Source: Paratinospora sagittata
Taxonomy: Eukaryota > Streptophyta > Magnoliopsida > Ranunculales > Menispermaceae
Direction: 5' to 3'
NCBI GenBank assembly: GCA_035771175.1
Contig: CM069607.1
Coordinates: forward strand, 17,058,001 to 17,122,000
Length of the DNA: 64,000 bases
The translations under genes and the position numbers were made by a program. Every line of letters begins with the position of its first letter. Position 1 is the first letter of the stretch. Under the pieces are notes generated by a model. It made no database searches and was not told the origin of the DNA. It saw only the letters and a list, made by a program, of their open reading frames with translations. This document shows positions 30,201-44,200 of the stretch, one piece after another.

Positions 30201-33200
30201 ATCGGTCCCGTCGCTATAAGATATTTAAAGTATTAATCAACCTTGACCGGTCATCGATGATCGAAAAGTAAGTTAAAGGAAATGAGTTTGTAGATATTCT
30301 CTTTCGCTTTACAGAGCAATTTCAATTACTCAAATTAAAGTTAAAACTAAAAATTTATGGTAATTGAAACTTTACTTACTGATTGTTTACCGAACAGTGT
30401 ATAATTTTCGCAATTGAAAGGTAAAAATCAAATGAAACTAACGTTTTTAATTTTGACTCCGATTTTTGGGATTTAAAATGTATTTGAAGGAGGAAAGAAG
30501 GATCTAGTAAACTAGGTGCTTTAAGTTACTTTTTGTTAACTTGTCCCGTTGCTTTTAAATAATCAAAGAATTAGTGAACCATGATCGGTTACCAGTGATT
30601 CTAATATAAGTTAACGCAATAAATTTTTGGATCTTCTTTTCCTCTTTCTGCCGCATTCCCAATTACTCAAATCAGATTTAAAACGAAAAAGTTAAGGTTA
30701 TTTAAAGTTTACTTACTGATTGTTTACCAAACGATGTATCATTTCCACAATCGATAAGTAAACTTCAAATTACCATAATGTTATCGTATTAACTCTTATT
30801 TGAGTTATTTAACATACGTTGGAATCAACAAGAGAAGATCTTGTGAATTGGGTGCTTTCAGTTACTTTTCGGTAAACCGTAATCGGTCTCGTCGCTATAA
30901 GATATTTAAAGTATTAATCAACCTTGACCGGTCATCGATGATCGAAAAGTAAGTTAAAGGAAATGAGTTTGTAGATATTCTCTTTCGCTTTACAGAGCAA
31001 TTTCAATTACTCAAATTAAAGTTAAAACTAAAAATTTATGGTAATTGAAACTTTACTGACTGATTGTTTACCGAACAGTGTATAATTTTCGCAATTGAAA
31101 GGTAAAAATCAAATGAAACTAACGTTTTTAATTTTGACTCCGATTTTTGGGATTTAAAATGTATTTGAAGGAGGAAAGAAGGATCTAGTAAACTAGGTGC
31201 TTTAAGTAACTTTTTGTTAACTTGTCCCATTGCTTTTAAATAATCAAAGAATTAGTGAACCATGATCGGTTACCAGTGATTCTAATATAAGTTAACGCAA
31301 TAAATTTTTGGATCTTCTTTTCCTCTTTCTACCGCATTCCCAATTACTCAAATCAGATTTAAAACGAAAAAGTTAAGGTTATTTAAAGTTTACTTACTGA
31401 TTGTTTACCAAACGATGTATCATTTCCACAATCGATAAGTAAACTTCAAATTACCCAACTTTTATCGTATTGACCCTTATTATAGTTATTTAATATACGT
31501 TGGAATGAACAAGAGAAGATCTTATGAACTGGGTGCTTTAATTACTTTTCGGTAAACCGTAACCGGTCCCGTCGCTATAAGATATTTAAAGTATTAATCA
31601 ACCTTGACCGGTCATCGATGATCGAAAAGTAAGTTAAAGCAAATGAGTTTGTAGATCTTCTCTTCCGCTTTGCAGCGCAATTTGAATTACACAAATTAAA
31701 GTTAAAGCTAAAAAGTTATGGTAATTGAAAGTTTCCTTAGTGATTGTTTACCGAACAGTGTATAAGTTCCGCAATCGATAAGTAAAATTCAAATGAAACT
31801 AACGTTTTTGTTTTAACTCCGATTTTAGTGATTTAAAAATGTATTTGAAGGAGGAAAAAAGCATCTAGTAAACTAGGTGCTTTAAGTTACTTTTCGGTAA
31901 CCGGCCCCGTTGCTTTTAAATGACAAAAAAATTAGTCAACCATAATCGGTCAAAAGTGATTCTAATATAAGTTAACGCAATAAATTTTTAGATCTTCTTT
32001 TCCTCTTTCTACCACATTCCTAATTACATAAATCAGATTTTAAACGAAAAGTTCAGGTTATTTAAAGTTTACTTACTAATTGTTTACCAAACGATGTATC
32101 ATTTCAGCAATCGATAAGTAAACTTCAAATTACCATAATGTTATCGTATTAACTCTTATTTGAGTTATTTAACATACGTTGGAATGAACAAGAGAAGATC
32201 TTGTGAACTGGGTGCTTTCAGTTACTTTTTGGTAAACCGTAATCGGTCCCGTCGCTATAAGATATTTAAAGTATTAATCAACCTTGACCGGTCATCGATG
32301 ATCGAAAAGTAAGTTAAAGGAAATGAGTTTGTAGATATTCTCTTTCGCTTTACAGAGCAATTTCAATTACTCAAATTAAAGTTAAAACTAAAAATTTATG
32401 GTAATTGAAACTTTACTTACTGATTGTTTACCGAACAGTGTATAATTTTCGTAATTGAAAGGTAAAAATCAAATGAAACTAACGTTTTTAATTTTGACTT
32501 CGATTTTTGGGATTTAAAATGTATTTGAAGGAGGAAAAAAGCATCTAGTAAACTAGGTGCTTTAAGTTACTTTTCGGTAATCGGCCCCGTTGCTTTTAAA
32601 TGACAAAAGAATTAGTCAACCATAATCGGTCAAAAGTGATTCTAATATAAGTTAACGCAATAAATTTTTAGATCTTCTTTTCCTCTTTCTACCACATTCC
32701 TAATTACATAAATCAGATTTTAAACGAAAAGTTCAGGTTATTTAAAGTTTACTTACTAATTGTTTACCAAACGATGTATCATTTCAGCAATCGATAAGTA
32801 AACTTGAAATTACCATAATGTTATCGTATTAACTCTTATTTGAGTTATTTAACATACGTTGGAATGAACAAGAGAAGATCTTGTGAACTGGGTGCTTTCA
32901 GTTACTTTTCGGTAAACCGTAATCGGTCCCGTCGCTATAAGATATTTAAAGTATTAATCAACCTTGACCGGTCATCGATGATGGAAAAGTAAGTTAAAGC
33001 AAATGAGTTTGTAGATATTCTCTTTCGCTTTACAGAGCAATTTCAATTACTCAAATTAAAGTTAAAACTAAAAATTTATGGTAATTGAAACTTTACTTAC
33101 TGATTGTTTACCGAACAGTGTATAATTTTCGCAATTGAAAGGTAAAAATCAAATGAAACTAACGTTTTTAATTTTGACTCCGATTTTTGGGATTTAAAAT

Positions 33201-33950
33201 GTATTTGAAGGAGGAAAGAAGGATCTAGTAAACTAGGTGCTTTAAGTAACTTTTTGTTAACTTGTCCCGTTGCTTTTAAATAATCAAAGAATTAGTGAAC
33301 CATGATCGGTTACCAGTGATTCTAATATAACTTAACGCAATAAATTTTTGGATCTTCTTTTCCTCTTTCTACCGCATTCCCAATTACTCAAATCAGATTT
33401 AAAACGAAAAAGTTAAGGTTATTTAAAGTTTACTTACTGATTGTTTACCAAACGATGTATCATTTCCACAATCGATAAGTAAACTTCAAATTACCATAAT
33501 GTTATCGTATTAACTCTTATTTGAGTTATTTAACATACGTTGGAATGAACAAGAGAAGATCTTGTGAACTGGGAGCTTTCAGTTACTTTTCGGTAAACCG
33601 TGATCGGTCCCGTCGCTATAAGATATTTAAAGTATTAATCAACTTTGACCGGTCATCGATGATGGAAAAGTAAGTTAAAGCAAATGAGTTTGTCGATATT
33701 CTCTTTCGCTTTACAGAGCAATTTCAATTACTCAAATTAAAGTTAAAACTAAAAATTTATGGTAACTGAAACTTTACTTACTGCTTGTTTACCGAACAGT
33801 GTATAATTTCTGCAATTGAAAGGTAAAAATCAAATGAAACTAACGTTTTTAATTTTGACTCCGATTTTTGGGATTTAAAATGTATTTGAAGGAGGAAAGA
33901 AGGATCTAGTAAACTAGGTGCTTTAAGTTACTTTTTGTTAACTTGTCCCG
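27290..33950. repeat. Satellite domain with mixed 1-, 2- and 3-unit spacing of shared variants
   Basis: The variant ACCCAACTTTTATCGTATTG occurs near 27,369 (with one change), 28,051, 29,413 and 31,458, so spacings are about one, two and three units. A second variant, a one-base loss giving ACGAAAAGTT instead of ACGAAAAAGTT, recurs near 28,637, 29,999, 32,042 and 32,723. Shared variants at irregular multiples of the unit suggest repeated short unequal exchanges rather than one fixed higher-order unit. Confidence 0.75.
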
Positions 33951-36900
33951 TTGCTTTTAAATAATCAAAGAATTAGTGAACCATGATCGGTTACCAGTGA
34001 TTCTAATATAAGTTAACGCAATAAATTTTTGGATCTTCTTTTCCTCTTTCTACCGCATTTCCAATTACTCAAATCAGATTTAAAACGAAAAAGTTAAGGT
34101 TATTTGAAGTTTACTTTCTGATTGTTTACCAAACGATGTATCATTTCCACAATCGATAAGTAAACTTCAAATTACCCTAATGTTATCGTATTAACTCTTA
34201 TTTTAGTTATTTAATATACGTTGGAATGAACAAGAGAAGATCTAGTGAACTGGGTGCTCTCAGTTACTTTTCGGTAAACCGTAACCGGTCCTGTTGCTAT
34301 AAGATATTTAATGTACTAATCAACCTTGACCGGTCACCGGTGATCGAAAAGTAAGTTAAAGCAAATGAGTTTGTAGATCTTCTCTTCCGCTTTACAGCGC
34401 AATTTGAATTACACAAATTAAAGTTAAAACTAAAAAGTTATGGTGATTGAAAGTTTCCTTAGTGATTGTTTACCGAACAGTTTATAAGTTCCACAATCGA
34501 TAAGTAAAATTCAAATGAAACTAACGTTTTTGTTTTAACTCCGATTTTAGTGATTTAAAAATGTATTTGAAGGAGGAAAGAAGCATCTAGTAATAAGTTA
34601 CTTTTCGGTAAACGGCCCCGTTGCTTTTAAATGAGAAAAGAATTAGTCAACCATAATCGGTCAAAAGTGATTCTAATATAAGTTAACGCAATAAATTTTT
34701 AGATCTTCTTTTCCTCTTTCTATCGCATTCCTAATTACACAAATTAGATTTTAAACGAAAAAGTTAAGGTAATTTAAAGTTTACTTACTAATTGTTTACC
34801 AAACGATGTATCATTTCAGCAATCGATAAGTAAACTTCAAATCACCATAATGTTATTGTATTAACTCTTATTTGAGTTATTTAACATACGTTGGAATGAA
34901 CAAGAGAAGATCTTGTGAACTGGGTGCTTTCAGTTACTTTTCGGTAAACCGTAACCGGTCCCGTCGCTATAAGATATTTAAAGTATTAATCAACCTTGAC
35001 CGGTCATCGATGATCGAAAAGTAAGTAAAAGCAAATGAGTTTGTACATCTTCTATTTCGTTTTACAGAGCAATTTCAATTACTCAAATTAAAGTTAAAAC
35101 TAAAAAGTTACGGTAATTGAAAGTTTACTTACTGATTGTTTACCGAACAGTGTATAATTTCCGCAATCGAAAGGTAAAATTCAAATGAAACTAACGTTTT
35201 TTGTTTTAACTATGATTTTAGGGATTTAGAAATACATTTGAAGGAGGAAAGAAGCATCTAGTAAACTAGGTGCTTTAAGTTACTTTTCGCTAACTTGTCC
35301 CGTTGCTTTTAAATAATCAAAGAATTAGTCAACCATGATCGGTTACCAGTGATTCTAATATAAGTTAACGCAATAAATTTTTGGATCTTCTTTTCCTCTT
35401 TCTACCGCATTCCCAATTACTTAAATCAGATTTAAAACGAAAAAGTTAAGGTTATTTAAAGTTTACTTACTGATTGTTTACCAAACGATGTATCATTCCC
35501 ACAATCGATAAGTAAACTTCAAATTACCCTAATGTTATCGTATTAACTCTTATTTTAGTTATTTAATATACGTTAGAATAAACAAGAGAAGATCTACTGA
35601 ACTGGGTGCTCTCAGTTACTTTTTGGTAAACCGTAACCGGTCCCGTCGCTATAAGATATTTAAAGTACTAATCAACCTTGACCGGTCATCGATGATCGAA
35701 AAGTAAGTTAAAGCAAATGAGATTATAGATCTTCTCTTTCGCTTTACAGAGCAATTTCAATTACTCAAATTAAAGTTAAAACTAAAAAGTTGTGGTAATT
35801 GAAACTTTACTTACTGATTGTTTACCGAACAGTGTATAATTTTCGCAATCGAAAGGTAAAATTCAAATGAAACTAACGTTTTTTGTTTTGACTCCGATTT
35901 TAGGGATTTAAAATGTATTTGAAGGAGGAAAGAAGGATCTAGTAAACTAGGTGCTTTAAGTTACTTTTCGTTAACTTGTCCCATTGCTTTTAAATAATCA
36001 AAGAATTAGTGAACCATGATCGGTTACCAGTGATTCTAATATAAGTTAACGCAATAAATTTTTGGATCTTCTTTTCCTCTTTCTACCGCATTCCCAATTA
36101 CTTAAATCAGATTTAAAACGAAAAAGTTAAGGTTATTTAAAGTTTACTTACTGATTGTTTACCAAACGATGTATCATTCCCACAATCGATAAGTAAACTT
36201 CAAATTACCCTAATGTTATCGTATTAACTCTTATTTTAGTTATTTAATATACGTTAGAATAAACAAGAGAAGATCTAGTGAACTGGGTGCTTTCAGTTAC
36301 TTTTTGGTAAACCGTAACCGGTCCCGTCGCTATAAGATATTTAAAGTACTAATCAACCTTGACTGGTCACCGGTGATCGAAAAGTAAGTTAAAGCAAACG
36401 AGTTTGTAGATCTTCTCTTCCACTTTACAACGCAATATGAATTACACAAATTAAAGTTAAAAGTAAAAAGTTATGGTAATTGAAAGTTTCCTTAGTGATT
36501 GTTTACCGAACAGTGTATAAGTTCCGCAATCGATAAGTAAAATTCAAATGAAACTAACGTTTTTGTTTTAACTCCGATTTTAGTGATTTAAAAATATATT
36601 TGAAGGAGGAAAGAAGCATCTAGTAAACTAGGTGCTTTAAGTTACTTTTCGGTAACCGGCCCCGTTGCTTTTAAGTGAGAAAAGAATTAGTCAACCATAA
36701 TCGGTCAAAAGTGATTCTAATATAAGTTAACGCAATAAATTTTTAGATCTTCTTTTCCTCTTTCTACCGTATTCCTAATGACATAAATCAGATTTTAAAC
36801 GAAAAAGTTAAGGTTATTTAAAGTTTACTTACTAATTGTTTACCAAACGACGTATCATTTCAGCAATCGATAAGTAAACTACTAGTTAACATAATCTTAT

Positions 36901-39639
36901 CGTATTAACTCTTATTTGAGTTATTTAACATACGTTGGAATGAACAAGAGAAGATCTTGTGAACTGGGTGCTTTCAGTTACTTTTCGGTAAACCGTAACC
37001 TGTCCCGTCGCTATAAGATATTTAAAGTATTAATCAACCTTAACCGGTCATCGATGATCGAAAAGTAAGTTAAAGCAAATGAATTTGTAGATCTTCTCTT
37101 TCGTTTCACAGAGCAATTTGAATTACTCAAATTAAAGTTAAAACTAAAAAGTTATGGTAATTGCAAGTTTACTTACTGATTGTTCACCGAGTGGTGTATA
37201 ATTTTCGCAATCGAAAGGTAAAATCCAAATGAAACTAACGTTTTTTGTTTTAACTATGATTTTAGGGATTTAAAAATGTATTTGAAGGAGGAAAGAAGCA
37301 GCTAGTAAACTAGGTACTTTAAGTTACTTTTCGTTAATTTCTCCCGTTGCTTTTAAATAATAAAAGAATTACTCAACCATGATCGGTTACCAGTGATTCT
37401 AATATAAGTTGACGCAATAAATTTTTAGATCTTCTTTTCCTCTTTCTACCGCATTCCCAATTACTCAAATCAGATTTCAAACGAAAAAGTTAAGGTTATT
37501 TAAAGTTTACTTACTGATTGTTTACCAAACGATGTATCATTCCAGCAATCGATAAGTAAACTTCGAATTACCCTATTGTTATCGTATTGACTCTTATTTT
37601 AGTTATTTAATATACGTTGGAATGAACAAGAGTAGATCTTGTGAACTGGGTGCTTTCAGTTACTTTTTGGTAAACCGTAACCGGTCCCGTCGCTATAAGA
37701 TATTTAAAGTATTAATCAACCTTAACCGGTCATCGATGATCGAAAAGTAAGTTAAAGCAAATGAGTTTGTAGATCTTCTCTTTCGTTTTACAGAGCAATT
37801 TCAATTACTCAAATTAAAGTTAAAACTAAAAAGTTATGGTAATTGAAAGTTTACTTACTGATTGTTTACCGAACAATGTATAATTTCTGCAATCGAAAGG
37901 TAAAATTCAAATGAAACTAACGTTTTTTGTTTTAAGTATGATTTTACTGATTTAAAAATGTATTTGAAGGAGGAAAGAAGCATCTAGTAAACTAGGTGCC
38001 TTAAGTTACTTTTCGTTAATTTGTCCCGTTGCTTTTAAATAATCAAAGAATTAGTCAACCATGATCGGTTACCAGTGATTCTAGTATAAGTTGACGCAAT
38101 AAATTTTTAGATCTTCTTTTCCTCTTTCTACCGCATTCCCTATTACTCAAATCGGATTTCAAACGAAAAAGTTAAGGTTATTTAAAGTTTACTTACTAAT
38201 TGTTTACCAAACGATGTATCATTCCAGCAATCGATAAGTAAACTTCGAATTACCCTACTGTTATCGTATTGACTCTTATTTTAGTTATTTAATATACGTT
38301 GGAATGAACAAGAGTAGATCTTGTGAACTGGGTGCTTTCAGTTACTTTTTGGTAAACCGTAACCGGTCCCGTCGCTATAAGATATTTAAAGTATTAATCA
38401 ACCTTAACCGGTCATCGATGATCGAAAAGTAAGTTAAAGCAAATGAGTTTGTAGATCTTCTCTTCCGCTTTACAGCGCAATTTGAATTACACAAATTAAA
38501 GTTAAAACTAAAAAGTTATGGTAATTGGAAGTTTCCTTAGTGATTGTTTACCGAACAGTGTATAAGTTCCGCAATCGATAAGTAAAATTCAAATGAAACT
38601 AACGTTTTTGTTTTAACTCCGATTTTAGTAATTTAAAAATGTATTTGAAGGAGGAAAGAAGCATCTAGTAAACTAGGTGCTTTAAGTTACTTTCGGTAAC
38701 CGGCCCCGTTGCTTTTAATTGACAAAAGAATTAGTCAACCATAATCGGTCAAAAGTGATTCTAATATAAGTTAACGCAATAAATTTTTAGATCTTCTTTT
38801 CCTCTTTCTACCGCATTCCTAATTACATAAATCAGATTTAAAACGAAAAAGTTAAGGTTATTTAAAGTTTACTTACTAATTGTTTACCAAACGATGTATC
38901 ATTTCAGCAATCGATAAGTAAACTTCAAATTACCATAATGTTATCGTATCAACTCTTATTTGAGTTATTTAACATACGTTGGAATGAACAAGAGAAGATC
39001 TTGTGAACTGGGTGCTTTCAGTTACTTTTCGGTAAACCGTAACCGGTCCCGTCGCTATAAGATATTTAAAGTATTAATCAACCTTGACCGGTCATCGATG
39101 ATCGAAAAGTAAGTTAAAGCAAATGAGTTTATAGATCTTCTCTTTCGCTTTACAGAGCAATTTCAATTACTCAAATTAAAGTTAAAACTAAAAAGTTATG
39201 GTAATTGAAAGTTTACTTACTGATTGTTTACCGAACAGTGTATAATTTCCGCAATCGAAAGGTAAAATTCAGATGAAAGTAACGTTTTTTGTTTTAACTA
39301 TGATTTTAGCGATTTAAAAATGTACTTGAAGGAGGAAAGAAGCATCTAGTAAACTAGGCGCTTTAAGTTACTTTTCGTTAATTTGTCCCGTTGCTTTTAA
39401 ATAATCAAAGAATTAGTCAACCATGATCGGTTACCAGTGATTCTAATATAAGTTGACGCAATAAATTTTTAGATCTTCTTTTCCTCTTTCTACCGCATTC
39501 CCAATTACTCAAATCAGACTTAAAATGAAAAAGTTAAGGTTATTTAAAGTTTACTTACTGATTGTTTACCAAACGATGTATCATTCCAGCAATCGATAAG
39601 TAAACTTCAAATTACCCTAATGTTATCGTATTGACTCTT

Positions 39640-42600
39640 ATTTTAGTTATTTAATATAAGTTGAAATGAAAAAGAGAAGATCTAGTGAACAGGGTGCTTT
39701 CAGTTACTTTCGGGTAAAACGTAACCGGTCCCATCGCTATAAGATATTTAAAGTATTAATCAACCTTGACCGGTGACCGGTGATCGAAAAGTAAGTTAAA
39801 GCAAATGAGTTTGTAGATCTTCTCTTCCGCTTTACAGCGCAATTTGAATTACTCAAATTCAAGTTAAAACTAAAAAGTTATGGTAACTGAAAGTTTACTT
39901 ACTGATTGTTTACCGAACAGTGTATAACTTCCGCAATCGAAAGGTGGAATTCAAATGAAACTAACGTTTTGTTTTAACTCCGATTTCAGTGATTTCAAAA
40001 TGTATTTGAAGGAAGAAAGAAGGATCTAGTAAACTAGGTGCTTTTAGTAACTTTTCGTTAACTTTTCCCGTTGCTTTTAAATGATCAAAGAATTAGTCAA
40101 CCATGATCGGTTACTAGTGATTCTAATATAAGTTAACACAATACATTTTAAGATCTTCTTTTCCTCTTTCAACCGCATTTCCAATCACTCAAATCAGAGT
40201 TAAAACGAAAAAGTTATGGTTATTTAAAGTTTAATTACCGATTATTTACCAAATGATGTATCATTTCAACAATCGATAAGTAAACTTCAAATTGCCCTAA
40301 CGTTATCGTTTTAACTCTTATTTTAGTTATATAAAATGAGTTGGAAAGAAGAAAAGAATATCTAGTAATATAGGTGCTTTAAGATACTTTTCTGTAACCC
40401 GTAACCGGTCCCGTTGCTATTAAACATTTAAAGTATTAATCAACCTTGACCGGTCACCGGTGATCGAATAGTAAGTTAAAGCAAATGAGTTGTAGATCTT
40501 TTCTTGCGCTTTACAGCGCAATTTGAATTACTCAATTTAAAGTTAAAACTAAAAAGTTATGGTAATTGATAGTTTACTTACTGATTGTTTACCGAACATT
40601 GTATAATTTCCGCAATCGAAAGGTAAAATTCAAATGAAACTAACATTTTTTGTTTTAACTATGATTTTAGGGATTTAAAAATGTATTTGAAGGAGGAAAG
40701 AAACATCTAGTAAACTAGGTGCTTTAAGGTACTTTTCGTTAATTTGTCCCGTTGCTTTTAAATAATCAAAGAATTAGTCAACCTTGATCGGTTACCAGTG
40801 ATTCTAATATAAGTTAACGCAATAAATTTTTGGATCTTCTTTTCCTCTTTCTACCGCATTCCCAATTACTCAAATCAGATTTAAAACGAAAAAGTTAAGG
40901 TTATTTAGAGTTTACTTACTGATTGTTTACCAAACGATGTATCATTCCAGCAATCGATAAGTAAACTTCAAATTACCCTAATGTTATCGTATTGACTCTT
41001 ATTTTAGTTATTTAATATAAGTTGAAATGAAAAAGAGAAGATCTAGTGAACAGGGTGCTTTCAGTTACTTTCGGGTAAAACGTAACCGGTCCCATCGCTA
41101 TAAGATATTTAAAGTATTAATCAACCTTGACCGGTGACCGGTGATCGAAAAGTAAGTTAAAGCAAATGAGTTTGTAGATCTTCTCTTCCGCTTTACAGCG
41201 CAATTTGAATTACTCAAATTCAAGTTAAAACTAAAAAGTTATGGTAATTGAAAGTTTACTTACTGATTGTTTAGCGAACAATGTATAATTTCCGCAATGG
41301 AAAGGTAAAACTCAAATGAAACTAACGTTTTGTTTTAACTCCGATTTTAGTGATTTAAAAATGTATTTGAAGGAAGAAAGATCGATTTAGTAAACTACGT
41401 GCTTTAAGTTACTTTTCATTAACTTTTCCCGTTGCTTTTAAATGATCAAAGAATTAGTCAACCATGATTGGTTACCATTGATTCTAATATAAGTTAACGC
41501 AATAAATTTTTAGATCTTCTTGTCCTCTTTCTACCGGATTTCCAATCACTCAAATTAGAGTTAAAACGAAACAGTTATGGTTATTTAAAGTTTACTTACC
41601 GATTATTTACCAAACGATGTATCATTTCAGAAATCGATAAGTAAACTTCAAATTACCCTAACGTTACCGTTTTAACTCTTACTTTAGTTATTTAATATGA
41701 GTTGGAAAGAAGAAAAGAATATCTAGTAAACTAGGTGCTTTAAGTTACTTTTCGGTAACCCGTAACCGGTCCCGTTGCTTTTAAACATTTAAAGTATTAA
41801 TCAACCTTGACCGGTCATCGATGATCGAAAAGTAAGTTAAAGCAAATGAGTTTGTAGATCTTCTCTTTCGCTTTACAGCGCAATTTGAATTACTCAAATT
41901 CAAGTTAAAATTAAGAAGTTATGGTAATTGAAAGTTTACTTACTGATTGTTTACCGAACAGTGTATACATTCCGCAATCGAAAGGTAAAATTCAAATGAA
42001 ACTAACGTTTTTGTTTTAACTCTGATTTTAGTGATTTAAAAATGTATTTGAAGGAAAAAAGAAGGATCTAGTAAACTAGGTGCTTTAAGTTACTTTTCGT
42101 TACCTTTTCCCGTTGCTTTTAAATGATCAAAGAATTTGTGAACCATGATCGGTTACCAATGATTCCAATATAAGTTAACGAAAAAAAAATTTAGATCTTC
42201 TTTTCCTCTTTCTACTGCATTCCCAATTACTCAAATCAGATTTAAAACGAAAACGTGAAGGTTATTTAAAGTTTACTTACTGATTGTTTAGCAAACGATG
42301 TATCATTTCAGCAATCGATAAGTAAACTTCAAATTACCCTAATGTCATCGTATTAACTCTTATTTTAGTTATTTAATATGTGTTGGAATGAACAAGAGAA
42401 GATCTAGTGAACTGAGTGCTTTCAGTTACTTTTCGGTAAACCGTAACCGGTCCCGTTGCTATTAAATATTTAAAGTATTAATAAACCTTGATCGGTCACC
42501 GGTGATCGAAAACTAAGTTAAACCAAATGAGTTTGTAGATCTTCTCTTCCGCTTTACAGCGCAATTTGAATTACACAAATTCAAGTTAAAACTAAAAAGT

Positions 42601-43607
42601 TATGGTAATTGAAAGTTTACTTACTGATTGTTTACCGAACAGTGTATAAGTTTCGCAATCGATAAGTAAAATTCAAATGAAACTTACTTTTTTTGTTTTA
42701 ACTCCGATTTTAGTGATTTAAAAATGTATTTGAAGGAGGAAAGAAGGATCTCGTAAACTAGGTGCTTTAAGTTACTTTTCGGTAACCGGACACGTTGCTT
42801 TTAAATGATCAAAGAATTAGTCAACCAAGATCGGTTACAAGTGATTCTAATATAAGTTAACGCAATAAATTTTTAGATCTTCTTTTCCTCTTTCTACCGC
42901 ATTCCCAATTACTCAAATCAGATTTAAAACGAAAAAGTTAAGGTTCTTTAAAGTTTACTTACTGATTTTTTACCAAACGATGTATCATTCCAACAATCGA
43001 TAAGTAAACTTCAAATTACCCTAATGTTATCGTATTAACTCTTATTTTAGTTATTTAATATACGTTGGAATGAACAAGAGAAGATCTAGTGAACTAGGTG
43101 TTTTCAGTTACTTTTCGATAAACCGTAACCGGTCCCGTCGCTATAAGATATTTAAAGTATTAATCAACCTTGACCGGTCACCGGTGATCGAAAAGTAAGT
43201 TAAAGCAAATGAGTTTGTAGATCTTCTCTTCCGCTTTACAGCGCAATTTGAATTACACAAATTCAAGTTAAAACTAAAAAGTTATGGTAATTGAAAGTTT
43301 ACTTACTGATTGTTTACCGAACAGTGTATAAGTTCCGCAATCGATAAGTAAAATTCAAATGAAACTTACTATTTTGTTTTAACTCCGATTTTAGTGATTT
43401 AAAAATGTATTTGAAGGAAGAAAGAAGGATCTAGTAAACTAGGTGCTTTAAGTTACTTTTCGTTACCTTTTCCCGTTGCTTTTAAATGATCAAAGAATTA
43501 GTCAACCATGATCGGTTACCAATGATTCTAATATAAGTTAACGCAAAAAAATTTTGGATCTTCTTTTCCTCTTTCTACTGCATTCCCAATTACTCAAATC
43601 AGATTTC
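39640..43607. repeat. Diverged right edge of the satellite array
   Basis: Units here differ from the consensus much more than those at the left. Examples are the AAAATGAGTTGGAAAGAAG-type variant near 40,335 and the related block near 41,696, and the AAACGTAACC and TTTCGGGT changes near 39,710 and 41,072. Several of these recur about 1,361 bp apart, so a dimer was amplified here too, but the copies have since drifted. The last recognisable satellite bases are AAATCAGATTT at about 43,606-43,608, in the first part of a unit. Higher divergence at an array edge is expected where exchange is less frequent. Confidence 0.75.
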
Positions 43608-44200
43608 ATATGCACTATCAACGTCCTCAAGTATTAACGATCAGCGTGCCGACTCGTTTCTTAAACAAAATAACATTAATGTTCTACTAAACCGTAAGCG
43701 TCATGATGCTCAAAATACTTAATTTCAATTAGCGTGCTAATATTCAATCAACATCCTAATAAGTTCATTTGGTTAAATCGATGAGGGCGTTACTCAAGGT
43801 GTAAACGTTCTGATGGATAAGAGTATTTTCAACCTAGAATCTTATCAGTGTCCTAATGTGTCATTAGCTTCCTGACTTACCAAGTACAATAGGGCGCTGC
43901 AGAGACATTAGCGTCTTGATTGATGCATCAGCGTCCTGATAGACACTTAAAAAACAATTTTGATATTTTTCAACATTTTAAAGCTCGATTAAACATGATT
44001 AAACACTCGTTATTTTCAATCAAATCAAACATTCAAAATTCATTAAGTGATCGATAAAATCATCAAAAAATACTTTAAAATCAAATTGACTAAACCATGC
44101 AATTATGCATATTTTGTAAACCTTGCTGGGAGTTATTTGAGGGAAAGTTTTACATTCTAAGTGTTCAAAACTCGAAGCCTTGATCTTGATTAATCAATCG
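43608..44200 (-). mobile_element. Truncated Ty1/copia-like LTR body fragment at the satellite edge
   Basis: This stretch resembles the body of the solo LTR at 44,976-46,921. Both carry spaced copies of CAGCGTCCTGAT-like motifs, a GGGCGCTGC block (near 43,893 and 46,567), AAAGCTCGAT, and a CATGCA-(A/G)T-ATGCATATT block followed by a TTTTACA motif. The direction is inferred from the solo LTR, whose TG start and CA end indicate the minus strand. The fragment is cut off by the satellite at its left side, so it lacks the terminal CACCC-rich tail seen at 44,976. Its right boundary with the next gypsy LTR fragment is approximate. No coding sequence is seen. Confidence 0.55.

Larger units (their letters stand above)
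1..43607. repeat. Tandem satellite array, ~680-bp unit, ~64 units, with higher-order structure
   Basis: The whole stretch is one head-to-tail tandem repeat with no inserted element. A landmark (ATG of ATGAACAAG) lies at 191, 871, 1552 and so on to 43,070; 42,879 bp over 63 intervals gives a mean period of 680.6 bp. Each unit contains two diverged halves of about 340 bp. Both halves carry a TTTACTTACTGATTGTTTACC core, followed by an aligned GATC-T(A/T)GT-AAACT-GGTGCTTT block. Weaker similarity between blocks about 150-190 bp apart (AATCGATAAGTAAACTT, GATCGAAAAGTAAGTT, AATTGAAAGGTAAAATT) suggests ancestral ~170-bp subunits. The array is AT-rich and has no convincing coding potential. A length near 170/340/680 bp is usual for plant satellites, including centromeric and subtelomeric ones; which of these applies cannot be told here. 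The array starts before the window. Confidence 0.97.

Noticed and set aside
31036..31230. 64-codon minus-strand open frame in the satellite
   Set aside because: It exists only through private changes in one unit. Neighbouring units have stops at the matching positions.
1..43607. Telomere-type motifs TTTAGGG and CCCTAA once each per satellite unit
   Set aside because: They occur singly, in opposite orientation, never in tandem, as parts of GATTTTAGGGATTT and TTACCCTAATG. No interstitial telomere tract is present.
1..43607. CRISPR-like regular repetition
   Set aside because: The repeated unit is 680 bp with no unique spacers between short repeats, and the context is plant satellite DNA.
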